Notes: generated by a model not told the origin, from the sequence alone. Positions 19,456 to 30,320 are shown, numbered from the stretch's first letter. The stretch: 64,000 nucleotides of DNA from Staphylococcus pragensis (GCF_004785665.1 NZ_SRPJ01000001.1:248001-312000); one strand, 5' to 3'. A program made the numbers and translations.

Positions 19456-20775
19456 ATGTTAAATGCAGTAGTGATTGCTGTCATTTTAATGATTGTCTTG
19501 TGCCTATGTAGGCTTAATGTAGTGATAAGCTTATTTATAAGTTCACTAGTAGGCGGATTAATTTCAGGTATGAGTCTAAATAAAGTGATTAGTATTTTTG
19601 GTAAGAATATTGTAGACGGTTCAGAAGTGGCTTTAAGCTATGCTTTATTAGGTGGTTTCGCCGCACTTATTTCATATAGTGGGATAACAGATTACCTTGT
19701 AAATAAAATTATACGTGCGATTCACACTGAAAATAGTCGACTTTCAAGAGTTAAAGTAAAAATTATTATTATCGTTGCACTTCTTGCAATGAGTATTATG
19801 AGTCAAAACTTAATTCCAGTACATATCGCTTTTATTCCTATTGTGATTCCACCACTTATTAGTCTGTTTAATGATTTAAAAATTGACAGACGTTTAATTG
19901 GTTTAGTAATAGGCTTCGGATTATGTTGGCCATATGTTTTATTACCTTATGGGTTTGGTCAAATTTTCCACCAAATTATTCAAAGTGGTTTCCAAAAAGC
20001 ACATCACCCTATCGAATTTAATATGATTTGGAAAGCAATGATTATTCCATCTATGGGTTATATCGTAGGTTTAATATTAGGTATGATTGTTTATCGTAAA
20101 CCTCGTGATTATAAGACGAAAGCTTATGTTGACAACGAAGATACAGTGACTGAAGTGAAACCATATGTATTAGTGGTCACAGTAGTAGCTATCTTAGCTA
20201 CTTTCTTAGTACAAACATTCACGGATTCAATGATATTTGGTGCATTAGCAGGGGTACTTATCTTCTTTATCTCTGGCGTATATAAATGGAATGAATTAGA
20301 TAGCCAGTTTGTTGAGGGTATCAAGATTATGTCATTTATTGGTGTCGTGATTCTTTCTGCCAATGGTTTTGCAGGTGTAATGAATGCCACTGGTGATATT
20401 CAGAAGTTAGTCAGTAGCTTAACGGAAATTACGAGTGGACATAAATTAATTAGCATCATTGCTATGTATATTATTGGGTTAATTGTAACTTTAGGTATTG
20501 GTTCATCATTTGCGACTATCCCAATCATTGCTACATTATTTATTCCACTAGGTGCCTCACTTGGTTTAGATAGCATGGCATTAATTGCATTAGTAGGTAC
20601 AGCCAGTGCATTAGGAGATTCTGGTTCACCAGCAAGTGATTCAACATTAGGACCAACTGCAGGATTAGCAGTAGACGGCCAGCATGATCACATAAGAGAT
20701 ACATGTATCCCGAATTTCCTTTTCTACAATATACCTTTAATGATTTTTGGTACAATTGCAGCTATGGTATTATAG
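19456..20775 (+). CDS. YuiF-like Na+/H+ antiporter-family transporter
   Basis: From ATG 19456 (AAAGGAT upstream; the GTG at 19435 lacks a site) this is a 439-residue protein with about 11-12 membrane segments. It resembles the NhaC-like/Na+/H+ antiporter (YuiF) family; the repeated half-site motifs SQNLIPVHIAFIPIVIPP and GDSGSPASDSTLGPTAG suit an ion-transporter superfamily member with two re-entrant hairpins. The substrate is uncertain: annotated relatives include Na+/H+ antiporters and amino acid permeases. Its position after pepA is conserved in Bacillus (yuiE-yuiF), so an amino-acid role is plausible. Confidence 0.8.
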   Translation: MLNAVVIAVILMIVLCLCRLNVVISLFISSLVGGLISGMSLNKVISIFGKNIVDGSEVALSYALLGGFAALISYSGITDYLVNKIIRAIHTENSRLSRVKVKIIIIVALLAMSIMSQNLIPVHIAFIPIVIPPLISLFNDLKIDRRLIGLVIGFGLCWPYVLLPYGFGQIFHQIIQSGFQKAHHPIEFNMIWKAMIIPSMGYIVGLILGMIVYRKPRDYKTKAYVDNEDTVTEVKPYVLVVTVVAILATFLVQTFTDSMIFGALAGVLIFFISGVYKWNELDSQFVEGIKIMSFIGVVILSANGFAGVMNATGDIQKLVSSLTEITSGHKLISIIAMYIIGLIVTLGIGSSFATIPIIATLFIPLGASLGLDSMALIALVGTASALGDSGSPASDSTLGPTAGLAVDGQHDHIRDTCIPNFLFYNIPLMIFGTIAAMVL

Positions 20776-20795
20776 TTGTAAATGAGGTGAAATAG

Positions 20796-21176
20796 ATGAC
20801 CAATTTATTAGAAACCTTTGAAATGAAAATTGAAGAAACATCGAACGGTAAAGTTGTCGTATCTATGCCTGTTACCGATAAAGTGAAGCAACCATTTGGT
20901 TATTTACATGGTGGCGCGACGATTGCATTAGGTGAAACAGCGTGCTCTATCGGTGCAGCAAATTTAATTGATACTAACCACTATATCCCATTAGGGTTGG
21001 AAATGAATGCGAATCATATTCGCTCTGTAAAAGAAGGGCGAGTGACGGCAACGGCTACAATTATCCATCAAGGTAGTACAACGCACGTTTGGAATATTGA
21101 AATCAAAAGTGACAATGACCAATTGATTAGTATCATGAGAGGTACCATTGGCATTAAACCTTTAAAAAATAAATGA
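20796..21176 (+). CDS. PaaI-type hotdog-fold thioesterase
   Basis: This 126-residue protein has the hotdog thioesterase signature YLHGGATIALGETACSIGA (about 35-53; Gly-Gly after His and the catalytic Glu) and NHIRSVKEGRV near residue 70. It hydrolyses an acyl-CoA. Small members of this group act in phenylacetate or menaquinone pathways (DHNA-CoA hydrolase); staphylococci make menaquinone, so the latter is a possible role, but it is inference. GAGGTG precedes ATG 20796; the 20-base gap to the transporter gene suggests co-transcription. Confidence 0.82.
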   Translation: MTNLLETFEMKIEETSNGKVVVSMPVTDKVKQPFGYLHGGATIALGETACSIGAANLIDTNHYIPLGLEMNANHIRSVKEGRVTATATIIHQGSTTHVWNIEIKSDNDQLISIMRGTIGIKPLKNK

Positions 21177-21190
21177 TATATGTTAAAAAA

Positions 21191-21339
21191 GTGACTGGGA
21201 CAATCAGCCTACTTTATCATTTTGGCAGTAGCTGACTGATTTGAAAATGCGCTTAAAGCAAGCTTTTTTCAAACCTAGTCATCCTTGCCGGGGCAGAACG
21301 ACGAAATTATTTTAATTTCTGTTCTGCTCCCTTTTTTTA
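21191..21339. repeat. STAR-like composite repeat, family B, copy 1 (short form)
   Basis: This element lies between the convergent thioesterase and FAD oxidoreductase genes. It shares GCCTACTTTA, TTTGGCAGTAGCTGACTGAT, GCGCTTAAA-CAAGCTTTTTTCAAA and CCTAGTCATCCTTGC with 40150-40419 and, reverse-complemented, with 62060-62278. It ends GAAATTATTTTAATTTCTG followed by TTCTGCTCCC and a T run, so it also provides a terminator. The internal segment present in the other two copies is missing here. Confidence 0.8.
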
Positions 21340-22500
21340 TGCAAATTTATCCTTAGAATAATTTAATTTTTCGAAAGCGTTATAAATTCGTTGAGCTGCT
21401 TCTCTGCCTCCCATTATATTTCTAGCAAATGGTCCTAACTCTAAGTCAGCTAATCCTCCAGCTACAAACAGTTGAGGTAACCATTCTAAATCAGAAGTTA
21501 TATCAGGCAAACCACATTGTGTGAGAGGTGCTTGTTCGTGTTGAATTAAAGATTGAACCATCTTTTGATTTAATAGGGTAGCTTGGAAACCTGTGGCTAA
21601 TAGAACGAAATCATAAGGTGTGGACGATGTTTCTGTGATAATTTGATGATTTTCAAGTCTTATAATCTGATCGTGATGTATGATTAAACGACCGTTTTGA
21701 ACATGCTTTTTCAAACGTAAATACAACTCTTGTGGCATCGAACCTTTGTGGCGTGCTTGAGAAATGACTTCCATTCGTTTTTTAGAAGATGTGATTTCCA
21801 AGAAAGGCCCCATATTTTTAGGGCCTAACCATCCTGGATCTGCATCAAAGTGATGAATATCAATATCTTTATTCATCCATAGATGAACGATTTTATCAGT
21901 AGATTGGTTCAATAATTTAAGCGTTAAATGAGCTGCTGAAATACCACTTCCAACGACATGCGAACTTTGATTGTACATCGCTGGATTAAATTCTTTCTCG
22001 AAAATGTGACAAACGTCGCTTTCATTTTCAAAAAGAGAAGGAATATAAGGTCGATGATTACACCCTTGAGCTAAAACCACACAATCTGTATGTAAAATTT
22101 GAGAGTTAGCCAATGTAATCGTCCATTTTGAGTCAGTACGAGCAATTTGATTTACGTAGCCTTGAAGATGGCAATCATTTAAACGATAGCGATGCACTAA
22201 TTCATGAACATGATGCATAAACATATCTGTTTGAGGACGTTGATAGCGTCCATATGTAGCATTTGTATAGTGTTGATACTTCGCAAATTGCTTTAGATGA
22301 AATGGATTGGGATGAATATGATGAACGATAGGTGAGCGTAAAAAGGGCATACTAATTCTATGAGTGAAGTCATTGAATTGTTCACATAAAGATGAATAAG
22401 GATCAATAATGGTTAAGTGATCAATTGAAAGACCTGCTTCACGTAATTTAATTGCGATGGTTGTACCTTGAATGCCACCGCCGATAATAGTCCAATGCAT
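21337..22500 (-). CDS. FAD/NAD(P)-binding protein, lysine/ornithine N-monooxygenase-like
   Basis: From ATG 22500 this is a 387-residue flavoprotein. AAGGAAAG lies about 10 bases upstream; a frame reaching 22527 has no site. It opens with the FAD motif TIIGGGIQGTTIAIKLREAG, has a second nucleotide motif HVVGSGISAAHLTLKLL near 190 and the monooxygenase-type motif LLATGFQATLL near 315. The ending FVAGGLADLELGPFARNIMGGREAAQRI is also seen in related staphylococcal proteins. This layout resembles SidA/IucD-type N-hydroxylases, but no siderophore genes are nearby, so the substrate is unknown. Confidence 0.78.
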   Translation of the reverse strand: MHWTIIGGGIQGTTIAIKLREAGLSIDHLTIIDPYSSLCEQFNDFTHRISMPFLRSPIVHHIHPNPFHLKQFAKYQHYTNATYGRYQRPQTDMFMHHVHELVHRYRLNDCHLQGYVNQIARTDSKWTITLANSQILHTDCVVLAQGCNHRPYIPSLFENESDVCHIFEKEFNPAMYNQSSHVVGSGISAAHLTLKLLNQSTDKIVHLWMNKDIDIHHFDADPGWLGPKNMGPFLEITSSKKRMEVISQARHKGSMPQELYLRLKKHVQNGRLIIHHDQIIRLENHQIITETSSTPYDFVLLATGFQATLLNQKMVQSLIQHEQAPLTQCGLPDITSDLEWLPQLFVAGGLADLELGPFARNIMGGREAAQRIYNAFEKLNYSKDKFA

Positions 22501-22574
22501 AAGAACACTTCTTTCCTTATAAAACATAATTATTACGATTTATGATAGCATAAGTCCCTTTAGATGACAATCAT

Positions 22575-22613
22575 TTAAAAAGCTCTAGTCGAAGATTATT
22601 CAACTAGAGCTTT
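22575..22613 (-). terminator. mnh operon terminator
   Basis: AAAGCTCTAGT (22579-22589) pairs with ACTAGAGCTTT (22603-22613). On the minus strand it begins ten bases after the mnhG stop and ends in a U run. Confidence 0.9.
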
Positions 22614-22622
22614 AAATTTAAA

Positions 22623-22979
22623 TTATATTTTCTTGTCTTTAAATTCGTCTTTGATTTCATCAATTTTAGTATCTTTAGTATAAGGTGTTTTATTATTATA
22701 AGCGGCTCTCATAATTAAATGACTTGAAAGAGGACCGGTAATAAAAATAAAGATAATACCAAAAATCAATTGCATATTAATATACTTTTCAGTACCAATA
22801 AAGTATAAGAAGGTACCAAATAGTAAGAACATAGCGCCTAATGTTGCCGACTTACCTGCAGCATGTCCACGTGAGTAAATGTCTTTCAAACGTATTATAC
22901 CAATAGCAGTAACGACACTGATGAATGCGCCAGCAATAACGAATAGAATAGATAAGCTAATCATGATTGTTGATATCAT
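22623..22979 (-). CDS. mnhG: Na+/H+ antiporter subunit G
   Basis: MnhG is a small membrane subunit of the seven-subunit Mrp-type Na+/H+ antiporter. From ATG 22979 it is 118 residues with three membrane segments, the conserved [23 protein letters not shown] and [13 protein letters not shown], and a charged C-terminal tail. AAGGTG upstream favours ATG 22979 over TTG 22985. The start lies 23 bases inside mnhF. It is the last gene of the operon. Confidence 0.94.
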   Translation of the reverse strand: MISTIMISLSILFVIAGAFISVVTAIGIIRLKDIYSRGHAAGKSATLGAMFLLFGTFLYFIGTEKYINMQLIFGIIFIFITGPLSSHLIMRAAYNNKTPYTKDTKIDEIKDEFKDKKI

Positions 22980-23247
22980 GTTCAATCACCTTACCTTTAT
23001 CTATATATTTTGAAAATACTGCTGTACCTAAAAATGCTAAAATACCGATTAATAAGATCGTTACTAGTAAATATTGAGCGCCTATGAAAATACTGTATAG
23101 AGCAACGCATGCCATTAATTGTAAACCTACGGCATCAAGCGCTAAAATTCTATCGGCTAAAGTAGAGCCTTTAATAATGCGAATAAATATAGCTAACATA
23201 GAAAGTACGACCACAATAAGTGCAATTAGCATAATGAATTTTACCAT
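22957..23247 (-). CDS. mnhF: Na+/H+ antiporter subunit F
   Basis: This 96-residue protein has three membrane segments and the MnhF/MrpF motif [15 protein letters not shown]. It is part of the Mrp antiporter; the homologous Bacillus MrpF is also implicated in bile-salt export. Its start overlaps the mnhE stop by one base (TAATG) and its end overlaps mnhG. Confidence 0.94.
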   Translation of the reverse strand: MVKFIMLIALIVVVLSMLAIFIRIIKGSTLADRILALDAVGLQLMACVALYSIFIGAQYLLVTILLIGILAFLGTAVFSKYIDKGKVIEHDINNHD

Positions 23248-23729
23248 TAGTCTTCGCCCACCTCTCTAACCACTTTTTCAAGGGATGATTTAATCCCTTC
23301 AACTTCTTCTTCCTTCGTACTAAAATCAATCGCATGAATATAAATCTTAGTTCTATCATCGCTAATACCTAATACGACTGTTCCTGGCGTAAGTGTGATT
23401 AGATTGGATAATAACACAATTTGCCAATCTGTTTTTAAATCAGTGTGATACGTAAAAAATCCAGGTTGATTTTGTAGTTTAGGTTGTAAAACAATCTTTA
23501 ATACATCAATGTTTGCTTTAATTAATTCTATAAGAAATACAATAATTAGCTTGATGATTTTATAAACTTTAATTAAATAAAATTTACCAGGTAACGCTTT
23601 ATTAAATAAATAAACAATTCCTAAACCAAGTAGAAAGCCTAACAATAAATTATTTAATGTGTAACTTCCACTTAGAAATAACCAAATAAATGCTAAAAGA
23701 AAATTTAAGGTAATTTGAATGGCCATCAT
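23247..23729 (-). CDS. mnhE: Na+/H+ antiporter subunit E
   Basis: This 160-residue protein has two or three membrane segments at the N-terminus and a cytoplasmic C-terminal half with the family's [20 protein letters not shown]. Subunit E is needed for assembly of the Mrp complex. The frame starts at ATG 23729, overlapping the mnhD stop (TAATG); a second ATG at 23726 is possible. Confidence 0.94.
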   Translation of the reverse strand: MMAIQITLNFLLAFIWLFLSGSYTLNNLLLGFLLGLGIVYLFNKALPGKFYLIKVYKIIKLIIVFLIELIKANIDVLKIVLQPKLQNQPGFFTYHTDLKTDWQIVLLSNLITLTPGTVVLGISDDRTKIYIHAIDFSTKEEEVEGIKSSLEKVVREVGED

Positions 23730-25225
23730 TATCTACCTCCTAATACACTATGAATATAAACGCTAGGATCATAGAATGATTTGGCTGCTTCTGATATTAA
23801 TGGATATAAAAAGTCAGCAGATAAACCAAATAATACAGTGATAGCGACAGCTGTAATTGAAATAGTGGCCGCGTAGTTAACATTAATTTTTTGATTTACA
23901 TTATAACCTTTAGGTTCTCCGAAGAAGCCTTGTAAAAATATACGTATGACAGAATAAAGTACTACTAAGCTTGATAATAATACGATAATGCCACTAACGT
24001 AGAATCCTTTGTCAAATGTTGCCTGCACAATATAATATTTGCCATAGAAACCACTTAAAGGTGGGATACCTGCTAAACTTAGCGCAGCGATAAAGAATGA
24101 CCATCCAAGAACAGGATAAGCTTTAATTAAACCACCAAACTCTTTTAAATTAGTCGTCTTAGTGATTTGATACATCACACCAATTAGTAAAAATAAAGCA
24201 GTTTTAACTAACATATCGTGTAATGTGTAGTAAATTGCACCAATCATACCAGCTTGGTTCATCATTGCTACACCGACTAAGATCACACCAACTGCAATCA
24301 TAATATTATAGATAATAATTTTTTTAGTATCATAATATGCGATAGCACCGACTGAACCAAAGATAATCGTTAGAAGCGCTATGAATAAAATAGTGTAGTG
24401 TGAAAAGCTGATACTGTTTTGGAAAAATAAGCTTAGTGTTCTTGCAATCGCATAGACACCTACTTTAGTTAATAGAGCACCAAAGAAAGCGATAATCGCA
24501 AACGGTGGTGCATAGTATGAACCTGGTAGCCAGATATACATTGGAAATGCACCAGCTTTTGTTGCAAACACAAATATAAATAAAATAAAGACAATACTTA
24601 AAAGACCGCTATGCGTATGATTAAGTTGGGCAAGTTTATCACTGATGTCTGCCATATTTAACGTGCCTACAATAGAATACAAAATACCTACTGCAATAAC
24701 AAAAAACGTTGACGTCACGATATTAACAAGTAAATATTTTACAGTTTCACGTAACTGTATTCTTGTGCCACCTAATACAAGTAGGGCGTAAGAAGACATT
24801 AAGAATACTTCAAAGAATACGAAGAGGTTAAATATATCTCCAGTCGTAAAGGCACCAATGATACCTACTAGCATAAACATAATTGAAAAATGAAAATAAT
24901 AACGTTCTCTATCAATCCCAGCTGTAGTTACTGAATAGGCAGTAATAAGGATTGTAATGATAATGCTAGTTACAATAAGCATGGCGCTAAATGAATCTAA
25001 TAAAAAGATAATGCCATAAGGTGCTGGCCACGAACCTAATTCTACTTTAAGGGGGCCGTGCTTAACGACATTGACTAAGTTCATTATTGCTACAGTTAAA
25101 GTCAAAGCTAATCCAATTAATGTGACATATCGTTTAGCTTGAATACGTTCGCCTAAAAATATAAGTATGACTGCAGTGATAATAGGTACAACTAATGTTA
25201 GGACTACTAAATTATTTACCATCAT
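23729..25225 (-). CDS. mnhD: Na+/H+ antiporter subunit D (proton-translocating)
   Basis: This 498-residue protein has about 14 membrane segments and is homologous to complex I NuoM/N-type subunits. Visible are the key [16 protein letters not shown] glutamate segment (Glu near 137), the lysine in [17 protein letters not shown] (about 219) and [15 protein letters not shown]. With MnhA it forms the ion path. Its start overlaps the end of mnhC by 14 bases. Length is normal for the family. Confidence 0.96.
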   Translation of the reverse strand: MMVNNLVVLTLVVPIITAVILIFLGERIQAKRYVTLIGLALTLTVAIMNLVNVVKHGPLKVELGSWPAPYGIIFLLDSFSAMLIVTSIIITILITAYSVTTAGIDRERYYFHFSIMFMLVGIIGAFTTGDIFNLFVFFEVFLMSSYALLVLGGTRIQLRETVKYLLVNIVTSTFFVIAVGILYSIVGTLNMADISDKLAQLNHTHSGLLSIVFILFIFVFATKAGAFPMYIWLPGSYYAPPFAIIAFFGALLTKVGVYAIARTLSLFFQNSISFSHYTILFIALLTIIFGSVGAIAYYDTKKIIIYNIMIAVGVILVGVAMMNQAGMIGAIYYTLHDMLVKTALFLLIGVMYQITKTTNLKEFGGLIKAYPVLGWSFFIAALSLAGIPPLSGFYGKYYIVQATFDKGFYVSGIIVLLSSLVVLYSVIRIFLQGFFGEPKGYNVNQKINVNYAATISITAVAITVLFGLSADFLYPLISEAAKSFYDPSVYIHSVLGGR

Positions 25226-25559
25226 CTTCAGGTACTCCTTTCATTAGTTCTACGTTATCTGTACCTAATACTTTGTACGTTCTAAAGGCTAATACTAAGA
25301 AGAACGCGGTTGTCGCAAAAGCGATAACAATAGCTGTAAGTATTAAGGCGTGAGGGATAGGATCCACATATTGAGAAATACTTTTTTCATAAATAGGCAT
25401 TTCTCCATGTTTTAATCCACCCATTGTAATTAAAAATAAATTTGATGCATGTGTGATTAATGTGGTCCCCATAACAATTCGTATCAAACTTTTAGATAAA
25501 ACGAGATAGACACTAATTGCTGTGAGAATACCACATACAATAATCATGATAATTTCCAC
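25212..25559 (-). CDS. mnhC: Na+/H+ antiporter subunit C
   Basis: This NuoK-like subunit has three membrane segments. The start is a GTG at 25559 (TAGTG overlap with the mnhB stop), giving 115 residues beginning [20 protein letters not shown]; the open frame extends 19 codons further only because it runs through mnhB. The conserved [22 protein letters not shown] is present. Confidence 0.93.
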   Translation of the reverse strand: MEIIMIIVCGILTAISVYLVLSKSLIRIVMGTTLITHASNLFLITMGGLKHGEMPIYEKSISQYVDPIPHALILTAIVIAFATTAFFLVLAFRTYKVLGTDNVELMKGVPEDDGK

Positions 25560-25987
25560 TATTCGTTCTCTCCAATCGTTATAATAATTGTCATGACTGT
25601 ACCAATTACTGCGCACATTACCCCAAAGTCAAAGAACATTGGCGTGTTCATATGCACAGGTTGGAGTAGGGGCAACGGAATGTTAAATTCTGTATGCGTG
25701 AAAAAGTTCTCTCCATAGAACCAACTTGCAATAGGTGTGCCTACACAAAACAATAATCCGATACCTATTAATATTTTAAAATCCCAAGGAAATACTTTGC
25801 GCATCGATTTAATATCAAACGCAATTGCAATAATTGTTAAAGCACTTGAAAGTAATAAACCGCCGACAAAGCCTCCACCTGGTGTATAGTGACCAGCGAA
25901 GAATAAACTCATGCCGAATAAAGCGATGAGAAAAGCGATAATGACAGCTGCGTATTGGAACATTAAATTATTTTTCTGTCTGTTCAT
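25559..25987 (-). CDS. mnhB: Na+/H+ antiporter subunit B
   Basis: This 142-residue membrane protein has four segments and the MnhB-domain motifs [18 protein letters not shown] and [15 protein letters not shown]. It overlaps mnhA by 20 bases at its start and mnhC by one base at its end, as expected in this tightly packed operon. Confidence 0.95.
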   Translation of the reverse strand: MNRQKNNLMFQYAAVIIAFLIALFGMSLFFAGHYTPGGGFVGGLLLSSALTIIAIAFDIKSMRKVFPWDFKILIGIGLLFCVGTPIASWFYGENFFTHTEFNIPLPLLQPVHMNTPMFFDFGVMCAVIGTVMTIIITIGENE

Positions 25988-28379
25988 CGCGTTTCACCTC
26001 ACTTGCTTTATGTTTGCTGCGTAATTTAATCATAGTATAAACACCTAAACCAGCGATACCTAATACAGAAGATTCGAACAATGTATCCATACCACGGAAG
26101 TCAACAAGGATGACGTTAACCATGTTCTTACCATGTGCTAAATCATAAACATGTGCTTTGTAGTACTCACCGATTGAAGTAAAGTGGCGATTACCATATG
26201 CAATTAAACCTAATACAATAACGACTAAACCTACACCAATAGAAATAATAGCATTGGTCATTTTAAAAGAAGGTTTCTCATTATAACGATTTAAATTAGG
26301 TAAGTGATAGAAACATAATAAGAATAAACCTGTAGAAATAGATTCTACGACAAATTGAGTTAACGCTAAATCTGGTGCTTTGAAAAAGACAAATAAAACC
26401 GATACGGAATAGCCAACTACACCAAGCATGATAATACTGAATAAACGTGAAGATGCGAATACTACCATGAATGATGCCGCTATTAAAATAAGAAGAATGA
26501 CAATTTCATAGATATGAATGGTATTAATGTCTTTAAAATTAAAGCTAAATGGCACGCTGAATAGCGTTACAATCGTCATTAAAATTAACATACCAAAAAT
26601 AATTACTAAACTATCTCTAACGTAGCCATTTACATAACTATTTGTCATTTTCGCTGATGTTGATGGTAACCATTTTCCAGTAGAATCGTACCAATGATTA
26701 AATGTAAGTTTCGTTGGTTGAGCCTGTAATAAACGAATCCAGTAACCAAATGTAAGTAATAGTAATATCCCTACTATCCAAATAGTTAACGTTGAAATGA
26801 AGGCAGGGGTAATACCATGGAACATATGGAACTCAGCGTGCGTGTTTGACAAGTTACTGATCGCTAAGGTAGCTGGTTCAATAATAGATTGAGTTAATAG
26901 ACCAGGCGCAAAACCAAAGACAATCACTAAAATAGCTAAAATACTCGGAGAAATTAACATTAGGATTGAAACTTCATGTGCCTTCTTAGGTAATGCATTC
27001 GGTTTATGCTGACCAAAAAATACATGTAAGACGAATTTAATCGAATATACAAAAGTGAAAATACTACCAACGATAGCTAAAATCGGAAAGATAATACCTA
27101 ATGTATTAAGACTAAAAATGTGCGCATGAGAAACTTCAATCATGGCTTCTAAAAATTTCTCTTTAGATAAGAAACCGTTAAACGGCGGAACGCCAGCCAT
27201 ACTCAAGGCTGTGATGACTGAAATCGTGAATGAAATAGGCATGATTGTAAGTAAACCGCCCAATTTCTTCACATCACGTGTCCCTGTTGCGTGATCAATG
27301 GCACCAGTGACCATAAATAGTGCGCCTTTAAATGTAGCATGGTTAATTAAATGGAATACTGCAGCAGTGAATGCAGCTACGTAAAGTTGACTTTGACTAC
27401 CTTCAAAATGATAGCTCACCGCTCCAATACCTAACATAGACATAATCATACCGAGTTGAGAAACGGTAGAGAAAGCCAAGATACCTTTAAGGTCTTGTTG
27501 TTTCGTTGCATTTAATGACGCCCAGAATAACGTGATAAGCCCGACTAAAGTTATGGTCCATATCCAACCTTGTGAAATGGCAAATAGTGGGGTAACACGT
27601 GCGACTAAATATAATCCAGCTTTAACCATCGTTGCTGAGTGCAAGTAGGCACTAACTGGTGTAGGTGCTTCCATAGCATCGGGTAACCAAATATAAAATG
27701 GTACTTGTGCAGATTTAGTAAATGCACCTAGCATGATTAAAATCATTGCTAAAATAAATATTGGACTATGCTGTATTTCGGACACATTTTCAAGTAAATG
27801 ATGGAGGCTTAAAGAATTTCCCGCTAGAGAAATAAGGATGAAGCCACCTAGTAAACTTAATCCACCCAATACGGTGATGATAAGCGATTTCTGAGCACCG
27901 TAGATAGAGGCTTGTTTCTCTCTCCAAAATGAGATAAGTAAGAAACTTGAAAATGATGTTAACTCCCAAAATAGATATAAAATAATTAAGTTATCTGAGA
28001 GTACAACTCCCAACATTGCACCCATGAATAGTAATAAATAACAGTAGAAATTTCCAAGTTGTTCGGATTTACTGAGGTAGCCGATAGAATAAAGTACAAC
28101 TAAACTACCGATACCGGTAATGAGTAAACTAAACAATAGACTTAAGCCATCTAGATATAAATCAAAGTTCATACCGATATGTGGCATCCAATTTAACGTA
28201 TTTATTACTGTATTACCTGACTGAGTAGTCGATATAAGGGATAAGAAATAAATAAATAAGACAACAGGAATAGGTAATACAAACCAACCTAAATGAATCT
28301 TCTTAGAGAATCGATAAAGGATTGGAATAATGAGTGCAAATATTAACGGTAAAATGACCGCAATATGTAACAAACTCAC
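25968..28379 (-). CDS. mnhA: Na+/H+ antiporter subunit A (large subunit)
   Basis: This 803-residue protein starts with GTG 28379 behind AAAGGAGG. The N-terminal ~500 residues are NuoL-like, with [52 protein letters not shown] and [14 protein letters not shown]; the C-terminal part is an MrpA-specific extension that carries the DUF4040-type segment [15 protein letters not shown]. The complex exports Na+ in exchange for H+ and contributes to pH and salt tolerance. Sequence and the kapB neighbour identify this as the mnh1 rather than the mnh2 locus of staphylococci. Confidence 0.96.
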   Translation of the reverse strand: MSLLHIAVILPLIFALIIPILYRFSKKIHLGWFVLPIPVVLFIYFLSLISTTQSGNTVINTLNWMPHIGMNFDLYLDGLSLLFSLLITGIGSLVVLYSIGYLSKSEQLGNFYCYLLLFMGAMLGVVLSDNLIILYLFWELTSFSSFLLISFWREKQASIYGAQKSLIITVLGGLSLLGGFILISLAGNSLSLHHLLENVSEIQHSPIFILAMILIMLGAFTKSAQVPFYIWLPDAMEAPTPVSAYLHSATMVKAGLYLVARVTPLFAISQGWIWTITLVGLITLFWASLNATKQQDLKGILAFSTVSQLGMIMSMLGIGAVSYHFEGSQSQLYVAAFTAAVFHLINHATFKGALFMVTGAIDHATGTRDVKKLGGLLTIMPISFTISVITALSMAGVPPFNGFLSKEKFLEAMIEVSHAHIFSLNTLGIIFPILAIVGSIFTFVYSIKFVLHVFFGQHKPNALPKKAHEVSILMLISPSILAILVIVFGFAPGLLTQSIIEPATLAISNLSNTHAEFHMFHGITPAFISTLTIWIVGILLLLTFGYWIRLLQAQPTKLTFNHWYDSTGKWLPSTSAKMTNSYVNGYVRDSLVIIFGMLILMTIVTLFSVPFSFNFKDINTIHIYEIVILLILIAASFMVVFASSRLFSIIMLGVVGYSVSVLFVFFKAPDLALTQFVVESISTGLFLLCFYHLPNLNRYNEKPSFKMTNAIISIGVGLVVIVLGLIAYGNRHFTSIGEYYKAHVYDLAHGKNMVNVILVDFRGMDTLFESSVLGIAGLGVYTMIKLRSKHKASEVKRDEQTEK

Positions 28380-28414
28380 TATGTTTTCCTCCTTTAAAAA
28401 TGATTATGGCATTC

Positions 28415-28443
28415 ATTATACATGAATCATTCCGTTCTGAAAA
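28415..28443 (-). promoter_or_regulatory. Candidate mnh operon promoter
   Basis: Read on the minus strand, TATAAT (28420-28415) lies about 36 bases before the mnhA start, with TTTTCA (28443-28438) at a 17-base spacing. The -35 box matches only four of six consensus bases. Confidence 0.6.
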
Positions 28444-28512
28444 ACGGTGAAAGCCCATGTAAACAGTGATTTCTTAGAACTTGTTAAATAAGAAGAAACA
28501 CGTCAAAAATGC

Positions 28513-28893
28513 CTAGAAAAATTTTTGTTTATATTGAATTGAGTAGTCTTTTTTTAAGTTTTCAAGGTTATTTAAAGCTAATTTTGCAAATTCTGTATCT
28601 TGCTGTTTTAAATCATTTTCCATTTTTGTGATAGCTTGCTGAAGAGAATCTTCGTATTTCATTTCTTCAACATTAAAATCACGAAGTTGTGAACGTGTTG
28701 CATAACGTTTTTCATAATGACTTAATGCACGGCGTTCATGAAAGAAGACACCTTCGACTTTGCCGGGATTGTGTAAGTCACCTTGTTTAGGGTGCTTGAT
28801 GACCTGTTCAACTTGTACAAGTACTTGGTCTTCATTCTCTTCTTTAATCGTCACGCCATAAGCGCCTGTCTTATGTGAGAATCGATATAACAT
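28513..28893 (-). CDS. Kinase-associated lipoprotein B-like protein (KapB family)
   Basis: This 126-residue protein has an SH3-like beta barrel at the N-terminus (FSHKTGAYGVTIKEENEDQVLVQV, HNPGKVEGVFFHERRALSHYEKR) and a helical C-terminal half. It is the KapB family. In Bacillus KapB influences the sporulation phosphorelay, but staphylococci do not sporulate and no lipobox is visible here, so the name should not be read as a function. GGGAG precedes ATG 28893. It is divergent from the cyclophilin gene and about 130 bases upstream of mnhA on the same strand. Confidence 0.88.
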   Translation of the reverse strand: MLYRFSHKTGAYGVTIKEENEDQVLVQVEQVIKHPKQGDLHNPGKVEGVFFHERRALSHYEKRYATRSQLRDFNVEEMKYEDSLQQAITKMENDLKQQDTEFAKLALNNLENLKKDYSIQYKQKFF

Positions 28894-28961
28894 GCTATAT
28901 TACTCCCTTTCAAATATGTTAATATATACCTATATCATCATAACATGAATGGAGAATCTAA

Positions 28962-29564
28962 ATGACTAACTATCCACAGTTAAATAAAGAAATACAAGAT
29001 AATGAAATTAAATTAGTTATGCATACAAATAAGGGGGATATGACATTTAAATTATTCCCAGAGATCGCACCTAAAACAGTAGAGAACTTTGTAACTCATG
29101 CGAAAAATGGTTATTATGATGGAATTACTTTCCATCGTGTAATTAACGATTTCATGATTCAAGGTGGCGATCCAACTGCAACAGGTATGGGCGGAGAAAG
29201 TATCTATGGTGGTTCATTTGAAGATGAATTCTCAATGGAAGCTTTCAATTTATACGGTGCACTTTCAATGGCTAATGCAGGCCCAAATACAAATGGTTCA
29301 CAATTCTTCATTGTTCAAATGAAGGAAGTACCAGAAACAATGTTAAATCAATTAGTTGATGGTGGTTGGCCAGAGCCAATTGCTAAAGCTTATGGTGAAA
29401 AAGGCGGTACACCTTGGTTAGATCAAAAACACACTGTATTTGGTCAATTAATCGAAGGTGAAACAACATTAGAAGATATCGCTAATACTAAAGTAGGCGC
29501 TCAAGATAAACCAGTTCATGATGTGGTTATCGAATCAATCGACGTTGAAGATAAAAAAGCGTAA
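28962..29564 (+). CDS. Peptidyl-prolyl cis-trans isomerase, cyclophilin type
   Basis: This 200-residue cyclophilin catalyses cis-trans isomerisation of prolyl bonds. Active-site segments are [15 protein letters not shown] (catalytic Arg near residue 62) and NGSQFFIVQ. No signal peptide is visible, so it should be cytoplasmic. It is somewhat longer than minimal bacterial cyclophilins because of an insertion with [24 protein letters not shown], which is usual in staphylococcal members. GGAGA precedes the ATG. Confidence 0.93.
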   Translation: MTNYPQLNKEIQDNEIKLVMHTNKGDMTFKLFPEIAPKTVENFVTHAKNGYYDGITFHRVINDFMIQGGDPTATGMGGESIYGGSFEDEFSMEAFNLYGALSMANAGPNTNGSQFFIVQMKEVPETMLNQLVDGGWPEPIAKAYGEKGGTPWLDQKHTVFGQLIEGETTLEDIANTKVGAQDKPVHDVVIESIDVEDKKA

Positions 29565-29657
29565 GTAAAAAGTACGCATGAATTTTAATTTCTGATGAGA
29601 GCGGTTGACACATTGCTTTCTCTAATAGATGACTGAAGAAAATATTTTTAGAAGTAG

Positions 29658-29693
29658 AGCGAGTCGATCAATAGTTTGTCGGCTCGCTTTTTG
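29658..29693 (+). terminator. Terminator after the cyclophilin gene
   Basis: AGCGAGTCGA (29658-29667) pairs with TCGGCTCGCT (29679-29688), followed by TTTTT. The remaining sequence between 29565 and 29880 (316 bases in all) is AT-rich and holds no gene that I can see. Confidence 0.85.
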
Positions 29694-29880
29694 AATGCTT
29701 TTTCTTAAAAATATTATATATCCATCTCTTATAAATATGTAGGTTGAGCTAAATCAAATAGTGAAGTTTAAATTTAATAAATGCTTGAAAAATAAAATTT
29801 TTATCCCTTAATAGTTAGTCCAAGTTTATATTTTATGCTATTATAAATATGTTAAGAATATCGAATAAGGGGTTATCAAG

Positions 29881-30261
29881 TTGAATACTCACTATAAAGT
29901 AAGTCAGCATATTAAAGTGCGTGTGACTGGCATTCAACCGTATGGCGCTTTTGTTGAGGCCCCTGACCATACTGAAGGACTAATCCACATTTCAGAAATC
30001 ATGGATGATTATGTCCATAACTTAAAAAAATTTCTATCAGAAGGACAAATTGTTAAAGCGAAGATTTTATCAATTGATGATGAAGGCAAACTTAATTTGT
30101 CACTCAAAGATAATGATTACTTTAAGAATTATGAACGAAAAAAAGAAAAGCAGTCAGTATTAGATGAAATTAAAGAAACAGAAAAGTATGGGTTTCAAAC
30201 ACTTGAAGAACGCCTACCGGTCTGGATTAAGCAGTCTAAACGTGCGATTCGTAATAATTAA
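29881..30261 (+). CDS. cvfD: S1-domain RNA-binding regulatory protein (CvfD/YugI family)
   Basis: This 126-residue protein has one S1 domain at residues 6-76: VRVTGIQPYGAFVEAPDHTEGLIHISEI and KAKILSIDDEGKLNLSLKD. A basic, helical C-terminal part follows. It belongs to the general stress protein 13/CvfD family; the Streptococcus homologue is a global post-transcriptional regulator. The start is TTG 29881 with AAGGGG upstream. It is monocistronic between two terminators. The symbol is taken from the family. Confidence 0.8.
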   Translation: MNTHYKVSQHIKVRVTGIQPYGAFVEAPDHTEGLIHISEIMDDYVHNLKKFLSEGQIVKAKILSIDDEGKLNLSLKDNDYFKNYERKKEKQSVLDEIKETEKYGFQTLEERLPVWIKQSKRAIRNN

Positions 30262-30278
30262 TTGACTGTAAACACGCT

Positions 30279-30320
30279 AAGCTAACGTTATTTACTCGTA
30301 ATAACGTTAGCTTTTTTATT
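30279..30320 (+). terminator. cvfD terminator
   Basis: AAGCTAACGTTATT (30280-30293) pairs with AATAACGTTAGCTT (30300-30313), followed by a T run. Confidence 0.93.

Noticed and set aside
28513..28893. Idea that the KapB-like protein is a sporulation lipoprotein
   Set aside because: No lipobox or signal peptide is visible and staphylococci do not sporulate; only the family name applies.
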